From: Bacillota bacterium
GTDB lineage: Bacteria; Bacillota; Clostridia; Peptostreptococcales; Anaerovoracaceae
Assembly: GCA_017472365.1 (NCBI GenBank)
Contig: JAFUQN010000080.1
Location: forward strand, 1 to 59,382
Reading direction: 5' to 3'
Length of the DNA stretch: 59,382 bases
Positions 7,261-15,140 of this stretch are shown piece after piece; within the stretch, counting starts at the first letter, position 1, and the number at the start of each line of letters is the position of its first letter. The notes under the pieces were generated by a model that was not told the DNA's origin, made no database searches, and saw nothing but the letters and a program-made list of their open reading frames with translations. The translations under genes were made by a program, and so were the position numbers.

Positions 7261-10200
7261 ATGGCAAAAAGAATAAAGAGAATGTTGTCCTTGCTTCTGG
7301 CTTTCGCTGTATTCTTTGGCGCAGTTCCCAGCAGTATCTACGCTGGAGCAAGTTACGCGGATATAAAGACACAGACGGAAAAGCAGATCGTATATGAGGG
7401 CAGCAAAACCGAGAAGGACGGTATTACCGTCAAAAAAACTGTATCTGCAACAGGTACAGAAAACTATTTCGATATTGATCTGGAGGTTGTGACACAGGAA
7501 GAATCCCAGACCGTTTATAACGATCCCAGTATCGCAGTTGTCATCGTTATGGATATTTCTGCAACGATGAGACAGGAAATCGGAAAAGAAACGTCATCCA
7601 CAGTAGAAAAGTCCCGTTACACGGCAGCTGTCAATGCGTCGAAAGAATTCCTGAAGGAATTTGGAAAGACTTCTGCAGGTGTCGGCGTAACCAGAGAAGT
7701 TGGTTTCGTGGCATTCAACACCAGTGCTCATGAAATCTTCCCCCTGACCAGTGTAAAGACTGAAAAGAAGGGGACTGAGCTGGGCAACAGTATGGCAAAC
7801 AAAACCCATAACATCGTTTATGGAAACAATTATACGACCAGCTGGACCAGATGGACCAACATGGAAGCCGGCCTGAAGATGGCTTATGACATGCTGAACA
7901 AGTCCAAAGCGGATAATAAGTACGTGATTTTCCTGACCGACGGTTATCCTACCACCTACATCCGTACCGGATACGAAGGATGGTCGCCTCTGATGGCGCA
8001 GCACGATCCGGGTAACCCCTGGTACAATTCCCGTCAGGCAAACCTGAAGGACGGCGCAGATGGTAAGTTTAAGAACCTGGTGACCGGAGCTTTAGCAACC
8101 GGTGGTGTCAACTACAGCGACAAGGCTGCAGATCGTGCGGATGATCAGGCAGCAAAGCTGAAGAAGATTGCGACTGTCTATGCCGTAGGTGTTGACCTTG
8201 CGACACAGCAGATCAAGAACTGGGAAGGTACCTACAATGGATTCCTTCTGGACCGTTACAACAATAACACTTACCACATCGGTGGAAAAGAAACAAAGCA
8301 CTTTGAAAACTGGATGAGAACCAAGATCGGTTCGAACTCTTATACGAACTATACCAAAGCAAATGCGTTATCCAAGGCATTTGGAGAAATCTTCGATAAG
8401 ATCCAGAACAGTTCTTCGACCGGAGTCGGCTATCATCTGATGGTTTCCGACCTGCTCAACGACGAAGAACAGCTCAAGATGGGCGAATATATCGACTTCC
8501 TGGGATTCTACGATTCCAAGGGAAAGTTTGTTGAAGACGAGGCCGCACTGGTTGGAAGTTCCGGAGAAGGGAGAGAAGACACCGCAAGTTATGATGCAGA
8601 AGAAGATAAAATCTCCTGGAATCTGCTGAAATCCGGATATACCTCTATGAAAAAGGGCGGAGTGACCACTTACACCTACAACCTGACATATCGGGTACGT
8701 TTGGCAAACGAAGCTTCGAGATTCGTTTCCGGAGCAGAATATCTGACCAACGGAACGACGAAGCTGACTTACCATACGGTAGAGAGTGTCAACGGAAATC
8801 CGGAAATCTCCGGTGCAAAGGAACTGGAATTTGATATCCCGAAGATCAAGGGATATCTGGGAAGCTTCGGATTCATGAAGATGGATCACTGGAGAGATAT
8901 GATTCCCGTTCCCGGAGCAGTATTTACCCTCACTCACGATGAGAACTGTGAAAACTGCGGTGGAAGCGTTCATATTTCCATCCCCAACGGAACTGCAAAA
9001 GCAGATGGTTCCGTGAACTTTAACAATATTCCGTCCGGTCATACCTATACCATGGCTGAAAAAACTGCTCCGGAAGGCTATATCGTCAGTGACGAAAGCT
9101 GGAGTGTTGAAGTCAGCTACGGAAGAACCCTGGTAGAAAACAGCGCAGGAAAGACAGTTTATGACAGCCAGGCAGCTGATCCGAAGATGACCGTAACCAA
9201 TGAAGCGGATGCGAAGTATCAGAGAATTACTGTAACAAAGAAGTGGATCGGCGATACCGATACCGCCAATACAACAGAAGTTACCGTAGACATCTATAAC
9301 AGCAACGACGTTGAAAATGGAAAGCCGAAGGCTGGTGCATCTCCTGTCGATACTCTGGTGATCACAGGCAGTGATTATGAAGTCAGCGCTCCGCTCCCCA
9401 CTGTTGATGTCAAGACCGGAAATACCATCGGATACACTGTAGTGGAACAGCCGGGAGACGATTACAAGCAGGTCAGCATGACACAGGATGGCGCAGGAAG
9501 TTATTCCTACACCATTACCAACCTGATGAATGCAGAAAAGGACATCACCATTCTGAAGGAATGGGTTGCTCCCGACAGATATGCAAAGGAAATCGGAAAT
9601 GTCTACGCTCAGGTATACCGTGACGGCGAACCGTATGGAAGCGTCATCACTCTGAGCAAGTCCAACGACTGGGAAGCTGTTCTGAAGAACGTTCCTGTAT
9701 ACCAGGACAATGCTTCCGGAAAAGTTTCTGTTTACACGGTATCCGAAGTGGATGCGTCCGGAGCTGTCATCACGAACTTTACCTATAAGGATGATACCTA
9801 CAGTGTAAAGTCCAGTGGCCTGACATTGACGAACACCATCGACCAGGATTATGTGGATATCAGCGGTACGAAAATCTGGAAGGCCGCTGCGCTGACAGAA
9901 GAAGAACTGAAAGAACTGGAAGTAACGATCGCTCTGTATGCCGATGGCGATGCCACCGGTCAGAAGCAGAGAGTATCCTACGATTCTCCCGGATATTCCT
10001 TCACCGGACTGGATAAGTACGATCTGAGCACCGATAAGGCAGGAAATCTGATCGGTGACGGACACGAAATTATCTACACCGTCAAGGAAGTCGGAGAAAA
10101 GAAGGGTGAAATCACCATCGACGGATATGACTTTGAAGTCACTTACAAAGATGACAGAGAAGGCGATATCATCAATACTCTGATCGGAACAGTCGATATC

Positions 10201-12801
10201 AAGGGCGAAAAGATCTGGGTCGATGAAAGCGAAGAAACTCGTCCCGACAGCCTGATCATCGAGCTCTGGGCAAACGGCAGTCCCACCGGGACGGTTGCCG
10301 AACTGAAGAAGGGTACGAACGTATCCTACGAAGACGGTGCCCCGAAGTATGAAGATCCTGACTTCCCGGAACGCGTAACCGGTTACGAACAGATCGAAAT
10401 CGTGGATTACAGCTGGGATTATGAAGATGCGGTTACAACATACGCATTTGAAAATCTCGACAAATACGATGAAAACGGACAGATCATTCGTTACGATGTT
10501 AAGGAAGTAATGCCTTCCGGTTATCACTACGATGTATCTTATCAGAAAACAGAAGATGGTTACGATGTAATCAATACCCTGATGGGCGGCGAAACAAGCC
10601 TGACAATTTCCAAGCAGTGGATCGACGCAGGTAACAGCTACGAAGCAGTGACTGTAGGTATCTACCGTGAAGATGCTCCGGAAGCTGCCGTTGAAACCGT
10701 GGAACTCAGCAGAGAAAACGGCTGGACAGCTACTGTGACAGAACTTCCGCTGTACGACAACGGTGAAACCGTGAAGTACCTGGTCAGAGAATTGAGCGAC
10801 GGTGTGACCGTGGAACAGAATGGCCAGTGGAACAACTACAAGGTTTCTTACACCAATGTGGATAACAGCTGGACGATCACCAACAAGATCGATCAGGAAA
10901 AGACCACCGTTTCTGCAATCAAACTGTGGAAGGGCGGCGACATTCAGTATCGTCCGAACCTGACCTTCACCCTGTTCTGTGACGGTATCGCTACCAATCA
11001 GGTCATCAAGAGCACAGATGCGGATTATGATCCGGAAAACATCGTGTTCGGAAACCTGGATGTATACAACTACGCTAAGAACGGCGCCAAGTATGTATAT
11101 ACCATCAAGGAAACCATGGATGGAAGAATGGCTGAGTTCTACAGCAGCAGCCAGTCGACCAACAAAGATGGTGTGATTGAATTTGAAAACACCTTCATCC
11201 CGGGTCAGACCAAGGTAGAAGGTAAGAAAACATGGATCGCAGGCGGCTTTGAAGAAGAAGTTAAGGTTGGTCTGTATGCCAATGGCGAATTGGTAAAGAT
11301 TCAGGAAACAAAGGATCTGGAATACAGATTCATGGATCTGGATGTTTACAGCACCAGCGGCGCGGCAATCCAGTACACCATCGCTGAAATGATGGATGAT
11401 GGAAACGGCGGTTGGATTCCCGTAGAAAACAACGGAACCTATACCACCGGCGGCGTGGATTACGAAACGATTTATTACGGAAACAACATTACAAACAAAT
11501 TCTATCAGACAGAAATTTCCGTAGCTGTGAACAAGGTCTGGAATGGACCGGTTCCTCAGAACAGTGAAATCAGTTTCACCATCACCCGATCCTCCAATGG
11601 TGTTCCCGATGAAACCTGGAGTACTGAACTGATCCTCAGTGCTGCAAATGCAAACAGAGATAATCAGAAAGTATGGAGCGGTTCTGTAGAAGGTCTGGAA
11701 AAAATGGATGCGAATGGTTATCCCTACATCTACTCCGTCAGTGAAGATGGCGTGGTGGACGGAATCATCAACATCGAAGGTCTGGATTACACCTCCGTGA
11801 AGGAAAGTGGAAACACTTTCGTGAATACGATCGTAGAAACCAACGATGCATCTCTGTCGGTTTCCAAGAGCTGGAGAGATTCTCAGGAAGAAGAAGCTTC
11901 TCCCGAAGAAATCAGCGTACAGCTTCTGGCAGACGGAGTTCCCGTGGAAGGTAAGATCGAAGAACTGAACGAAGAGAATCAGTGGACCTGCAGCTTTGAA
12001 AACCTGCCCAGATACGACTCCAATACGTTCGAACCCATCACCTACAGTGCAAAAGAAGTGGGAGAATACAATGGTGTGATTTCTCTCCACAATGACAGCC
12101 AGAGATATGATGTAGAATACATTAACGACGGCGACCATGTGGAAGTTGTCAACACTCTGAAGGATACCGACTCTTACTTCTATCGGGTATACAGATATTA
12201 CGAAAAGAAGATCAACGGAAAGTCCTCGTTCTTCACCGATCACGACGAAGAATGGACCGAATCTTACAAAGATGAAACCGTGAGCATTGACGCAGATGAT
12301 TACAAGGATTGTGCAACAGACAATGCGAAGACGATCTACAAATTCGTATCTGAAAAGACCGATGTGACTCAGGGTGAAAACGGAAGCTGGACCTTCTCCC
12401 TGGATGAAGAAAATGAAGTAGCATTCGTGGTTGAAAAGTATGAGGATGGCGTATCCTACTACGAAGTATATCTCCACTACTACTACAGTCGCTCTTCCAA
12501 GAAGGATAAGGATCCCGATCCGGTAGATCCCGTTGATCCGGAAGATCCCATTGATCCTCCGACCGATCCGGAAGAACCGATCGAAATCGAAGAGCCGGAA
12601 GTTCCTCTGACTCCCGAACCGGAAATCCCCGGCGAAGAACCGGATCCCAGTTCCGGCGAACTGGAAATCCTGGATGAGGAAGTTCCTCTGGCAAACGTTC
12701 CGAAGACCGGCGATATGCTGATCCTCTACTACGCAATGGCAGCGATCTCCGCACTGGGCCTGATGATCCTGGGACTGTTCGGAAAGAAGCGCAAAGCATA
12801 G
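7261..12801 (+). CDS. Giant vWA/SpaA/Cna-B repeat adhesin with cell-wall sorting signal
   Basis: A secreted, wall-anchored surface protein of 1846 residues, probably a pilin tip-like adhesin or matrix binder. Order: a signal peptide to about residue 29; a von Willebrand A domain (about 91-380) with the metal-site motif DISAT near 98 and FLTDG at about 224; a SpaA-like prealbumin domain (about 531-650) with an unusual CENC pair; nine Cna-B stalk repeats (about 655-1632) beginning with V.K.W-type strands; a Tyr-rich segment; an Asp/Pro/Glu-rich wall-spanning stretch; and the sorting signal VPKTGD at 1813-1818, followed by a hydrophobic helix and GKKRKA. Cna-B and SpaA domains often carry self-formed isopeptide bonds. 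It is preceded by a c-di-GMP riboswitch and followed, after a terminator, by a class B sortase that probably anchors it. Confidence 0.95.
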   Translation: MAKRIKRMLSLLLAFAVFFGAVPSSIYAGASYADIKTQTEKQIVYEGSKTEKDGITVKKTVSATGTENYFDIDLEVVTQEESQTVYNDPSIAVVIVMDISATMRQEIGKETSSTVEKSRYTAAVNASKEFLKEFGKTSAGVGVTREVGFVAFNTSAHEIFPLTSVKTEKKGTELGNSMANKTHNIVYGNNYTTSWTRWTNMEAGLKMAYDMLNKSKADNKYVIFLTDGYPTTYIRTGYEGWSPLMAQHDPGNPWYNSRQANLKDGADGKFKNLVTGALATGGVNYSDKAADRADDQAAKLKKIATVYAVGVDLATQQIKNWEGTYNGFLLDRYNNNTYHIGGKETKHFENWMRTKIGSNSYTNYTKANALSKAFGEIFDKIQNSSSTGVGYHLMVSDLLNDEEQLKMGEYIDFLGFYDSKGKFVEDEAALVGSSGEGREDTASYDAEEDKISWNLLKSGYTSMKKGGVTTYTYNLTYRVRLANEASRFVSGAEYLTNGTTKLTYHTVESVNGNPEISGAKELEFDIPKIKGYLGSFGFMKMDHWRDMIPVPGAVFTLTHDENCENCGGSVHISIPNGTAKADGSVNFNNIPSGHTYTMAEKTAPEGYIVSDESWSVEVSYGRTLVENSAGKTVYDSQAADPKMTVTNEADAKYQRITVTKKWIGDTDTANTTEVTVDIYNSNDVENGKPKAGASPVDTLVITGSDYEVSAPLPTVDVKTGNTIGYTVVEQPGDDYKQVSMTQDGAGSYSYTITNLMNAEKDITILKEWVAPDRYAKEIGNVYAQVYRDGEPYGSVITLSKSNDWEAVLKNVPVYQDNASGKVSVYTVSEVDASGAVITNFTYKDDTYSVKSSGLTLTNTIDQDYVDISGTKIWKAAALTEEELKELEVTIALYADGDATGQKQRVSYDSPGYSFTGLDKYDLSTDKAGNLIGDGHEIIYTVKEVGEKKGEITIDGYDFEVTYKDDREGDIINTLIGTVDIKGEKIWVDESEETRPDSLIIELWANGSPTGTVAELKKGTNVSYEDGAPKYEDPDFPERVTGYEQIEIVDYSWDYEDAVTTYAFENLDKYDENGQIIRYDVKEVMPSGYHYDVSYQKTEDGYDVINTLMGGETSLTISKQWIDAGNSYEAVTVGIYREDAPEAAVETVELSRENGWTATVTELPLYDNGETVKYLVRELSDGVTVEQNGQWNNYKVSYTNVDNSWTITNKIDQEKTTVSAIKLWKGGDIQYRPNLTFTLFCDGIATNQVIKSTDADYDPENIVFGNLDVYNYAKNGAKYVYTIKETMDGRMAEFYSSSQSTNKDGVIEFENTFIPGQTKVEGKKTWIAGGFEEEVKVGLYANGELVKIQETKDLEYRFMDLDVYSTSGAAIQYTIAEMMDDGNGGWIPVENNGTYTTGGVDYETIYYGNNITNKFYQTEISVAVNKVWNGPVPQNSEISFTITRSSNGVPDETWSTELILSAANANRDNQKVWSGSVEGLEKMDANGYPYIYSVSEDGVVDGIINIEGLDYTSVKESGNTFVNTIVETNDASLSVSKSWRDSQEEEASPEEISVQLLADGVPVEGKIEELNEENQWTCSFENLPRYDSNTFEPITYSAKEVGEYNGVISLHNDSQRYDVEYINDGDHVEVVNTLKDTDSYFYRVYRYYEKKINGKSSFFTDHDEEWTESYKDETVSIDADDYKDCATDNAKTIYKFVSEKTDVTQGENGSWTFSLDEENEVAFVVEKYEDGVSYYEVYLHYYYSRSSKKDKDPDPVDPVDPEDPIDPPTDPEEPIEIEEPEVPLTPEPEIPGEEPDPSSGELEILDEEVPLANVPKTGDMLILYYAMAAISALGLMILGLFGKKRKA

Positions 12802-12814
12802 TTGAACAAAACCG

Positions 12815-12850
12815 ACCCCGTGAAGAAATTCACGGGGTTTTTCTTTTTTT
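12815..12850 (+). terminator. Terminator after the adhesin
   Basis: A perfect 10-base-pair stem (ACCCCGTGAA / TTCACGGGGT) with a GAAA loop and a long T-rich tail. It separates the adhesin transcript from the sortase, which therefore needs its own promoter. Confidence 0.92.
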
Positions 12851-12872
12851 GAAAAATGAAGGAAGTTCCGTG

Positions 12873-12909
12873 TTTTATCACCGGTTTTATCACCGTGTCA
12901 TAGTACAGT
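12873..12909 (+). promoter_or_regulatory. Probable SARP-type promoter 2 (sortase)
   Basis: TTTTATCACCG occurs twice, at 12873-12883 and 12885-12895, an exact 11-base match with a 12-base period. Aligned to promoter 1 by TCACCGGTTTT, the -10 position falls on TACAGT (12904-12909), four of six matches to TATAAT. No -35 box is present. The shared layout suggests one activator controls both the adhesin transcript and the sortase. Confidence 0.65.
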
Positions 12910-12949
12910 GAAAACATAAAACGAAGATCCTGAGAAAGGAGAATCCGAA

Positions 12950-13753
12950 ATGAAACGAAATGTGTTTGGGGCGCTGTTGGCGCTGGCCCTGGTGGTCAGT
13001 GCAGGACTGATCGCAGTACAGCAGTTTGATTATAACAGGGCAAATGAAGCCAATGAACTGGCGCAGGATTTGATACAGAACGGTGATCTGGTTGAACTGG
13101 AAGATGAACAGGTACCTTTGGCACAGTTGCCGGCGGAACGCTGGTCCGATGAACCGATGTCGGAAAATGTGCTGTTTTTAAAAGAAATGGATCTGGCGGC
13201 TCTGCAGGAAGTCAACCCGGAAGTGCTTGGGTGGATCCATGTACCGGACACTGAACTCTCTTACCCGCTGCTTCAGACGGTGAATAACGATATTTATCTG
13301 AACAAGGCATGGGACGGAACGAGAAACAGCGGAGGAAGTATTTTCTTAGAGTGTGAAAATCCTGCAGATTTCAGTGCTTTCAACACCATCATCTACGGAC
13401 ACCGCATGACCAACAATTCCATGTTCGGATCTCTGAGACATTACACCACTGAAGAGTATCTGAAAGAACATCCTTCCGTTTATATCGTGATGGAGGGGGA
13501 AGTCAGACAGTACAATGTGTTTTCCGCATATGAAGCACCGGTGACCAGTCCGACCTACTGGTTGAACATCGAGAAAGAAGGGCACAAAGAAACGGCACTG
13601 GAACATTTTGTGAACAGTTCAGGCATCGAAAGCGGACTGACACCCAGTGTGGAAGATCAGTTCATCACACTTTCCACCTGTACCGGAACCGGGACTTACC
13701 ACAGCCGCTGGGTCGTTCAGGCAGTTCTGGCAAACCGCTGGGAACGGCTGTGA
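12950..13753 (+). CDS. Class B sortase
   Basis: A membrane-anchored transpeptidase of 267 residues that cleaves sorting signals and joins the protein to peptidoglycan. There is one N-terminal signal-anchor helix (about 5-25) and an extracellular catalytic domain. The catalytic His151 (YGHRM), Cys244 (TLSTCTG) and Arg253 (HSRWVV) match the class B pattern, as do the segments VLGWIHVPDTELSYPLLQ and DNxxYLN-like near 113-118. The ATG follows AGAAAGGAG. The adjacent VPKTGD adhesin is the obvious substrate. Clostridial class B sortases are known to accept (S/P)PxTG-type signals rather than the NPQTN signal of staphylococcal SrtB, so the pairing is reasonable but inferred. Confidence 0.93.
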   Translation: MKRNVFGALLALALVVSAGLIAVQQFDYNRANEANELAQDLIQNGDLVELEDEQVPLAQLPAERWSDEPMSENVLFLKEMDLAALQEVNPEVLGWIHVPDTELSYPLLQTVNNDIYLNKAWDGTRNSGGSIFLECENPADFSAFNTIIYGHRMTNNSMFGSLRHYTTEEYLKEHPSVYIVMEGEVRQYNVFSAYEAPVTSPTYWLNIEKEGHKETALEHFVNSSGIESGLTPSVEDQFITLSTCTGTGTYHSRWVVQAVLANRWERL

Positions 13754-13800
13754 TGTTATCATCAAACAAGAAATAATGATACCTCTTAAATAACAAACAA

Positions 13801-13838
13801 AAAGATGACTCTTCCGCTGATGGGAGGGTCATCTTTTT
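13801..13838. terminator. Terminator between sortase and SARP gene
   Basis: A long stem (AAAGATGAC... / ...GTCATCTTT) with a central GCTGAT loop, T run on the plus side and A run on the other. It can end both converging genes. Confidence 0.85.
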
Positions 13839-13849
13839 TGAAATCATTG

Positions 13850-15073
13850 TTATGTTACAGGATGTAACGAAGACGGAGCCGCGGGTTCCAGCGGGTGGAC
13901 ACTGCAGCGGATCTCCACCGGTGAATGGGGATATTTCCGGTAAAACGCTTTTACCAGCCGGTCACAGACACTCAGACTGTTTTCGAAATTGGCCTGAGGC
14001 AGCATGATCAATAACTGGGAAATGCTGCATTTGGTGATGACGTCACCTTGACGGAGCTGGTTAATGAGGATTTCTTGCAGGTTATCCATGGCATTGTCCA
14101 GACTGCGGCGTGCAAGTTCTTTTTCGTTCCGGCCATGCAGAGAAAACAGTGCAATATGGATCGTATTTCCGCTGCGGACGATGGAACGGCTTTGTACCTG
14201 ATACAGGAACCGGAAGAAATCATATTCGCAGTACATGGCGCCGTGGATGCCGGTGGTTTCCTGGAGATTATCTCTGACGGAAGTGATATGAAGAGCGGTA
14301 TCGTTGGTTTCGCGCAGCGAATCGCGATAGATTTTCCGGCTTTCCTCCGATGGCATGACACCGAAGGCGGAGAAGAGGAGTTCACTCATTTTCTCGTAAT
14401 TGGCCTGAAGACCGGTTCTGTCACCCGAAGCCAGCTGGGCCTTCATCAGGAACTGATATAATTCTTCGCTGTAAGGTTCAATGACCAGAGCGCGTTCAGC
14501 CACAGAGATGACGCGGTCATACTGAGCGTCAGATTCGAGAGCCGTCAGAATCTGGAACGTCAGATTCAGATACATTTGATGATAATAGACGGAGATGGGC
14601 ATAACCCAGGGTTCCATGGAAAGCTTCGGGAGAAAATCTCCCTGATATAAATGGAACGCCTGAAGCTGTAAGGAAAGCTTCCGATCCGGATCAGTTTCCT
14701 TTTCGGCCTCTTTGTTGATGCGTTCAAAGTCATCGATGTCCAGGGACATTTCCAAATCAGGATTCCAGGTATACTGGCCGTCTTTTCGGATGATCCACTG
14801 ATGACCGGCGGATTCGTCCAACTGATTCAGCATGTTCCGGGCACGATAAAACAGGGCTTTCAGCCGTCCGGAAGGATCATCGATTTCGTGGTCTCCGGCA
14901 TCGCGAAGCAAAGCGATGTAATGATCCTGTGTTGTGTGGCTGTTCCGGCTGTAAATCAGATAGGCCAGAAGAAGCCATACTTTTTTCATGCGGTTGTTAG
15001 AGTCAGACAGCACAGAAGAATCCTTTTCCAGTTTGAATTCTCCCAACATGGTGACTTTCAATCGATCAGACAT
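13850..15073 (-). CDS. SARP/BTAD transcriptional regulator with degenerate GGDEF-like C-terminus
   Basis: A 407-residue cytoplasmic regulator. Residues 1-105 match an OmpR-like winged helix (MLGEFKLEKDSSVLS, KKVWLLLAYLIYSRN, LKALFYRARNML). Residues 110-250 form a bacterial transcriptional activation domain of TPR-like helices (ALVIEPYSEELYQFLMKAQLASGDR). Residues about 279-397 resemble a diguanylate cyclase fold, with CEYDFFRFLYQ, an ALARRSLDN-type helix, LRQGDVITKCSISQLLIMLP and a CDRLVKAFYRK helix. The catalytic GGDEF position reads SISQL (350-354), so it should not make c-di-GMP. The start follows AAAGGAG. It lies beside the sortase, converging with it, and is the natural candidate for the direct-repeat promoters. 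The SARP assignment is firm; the GGDEF origin is by alignment by eye. Confidence 0.85.
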   Translation of the reverse strand: MSDRLKVTMLGEFKLEKDSSVLSDSNNRMKKVWLLLAYLIYSRNSHTTQDHYIALLRDAGDHEIDDPSGRLKALFYRARNMLNQLDESAGHQWIIRKDGQYTWNPDLEMSLDIDDFERINKEAEKETDPDRKLSLQLQAFHLYQGDFLPKLSMEPWVMPISVYYHQMYLNLTFQILTALESDAQYDRVISVAERALVIEPYSEELYQFLMKAQLASGDRTGLQANYEKMSELLFSAFGVMPSEESRKIYRDSLRETNDTALHITSVRDNLQETTGIHGAMYCEYDFFRFLYQVQSRSIVRSGNTIHIALFSLHGRNEKELARRSLDNAMDNLQEILINQLRQGDVITKCSISQLLIMLPQANFENSLSVCDRLVKAFYRKYPHSPVEIRCSVHPLEPAAPSSLHPVT

Positions 15074-15089
15074 AAGGTACTCCTTTATG

Positions 15090-15121
15090 AAAAAAGCGAA
15101 TCCGGAAGGGATTCGCTTTTT
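15090..15121 (-). terminator. Terminator of glnA, immediately before the SARP gene
   Basis: On the minus strand a 12-base-pair stem (AAAAGCGAATCC / GGATTCGCTTTT) is followed by six Ts. It lies about ten bases before the ribosome binding site of the SARP gene, leaving no room for a promoter between. Confidence 0.85.
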
Positions 15122-15140
15122 ATCGTTCTTCGCGGAAGTA

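Noticed and set aside
8368..12477. A 1369-codon open frame on the minus strand
   Set aside because: It is antisense to the whole Cna-B region. The biased codons of the real gene leave few stops on the other strand; the product is a hydrophobic Phe/Val/Ile-rich jumble without domains or a ribosome binding site.
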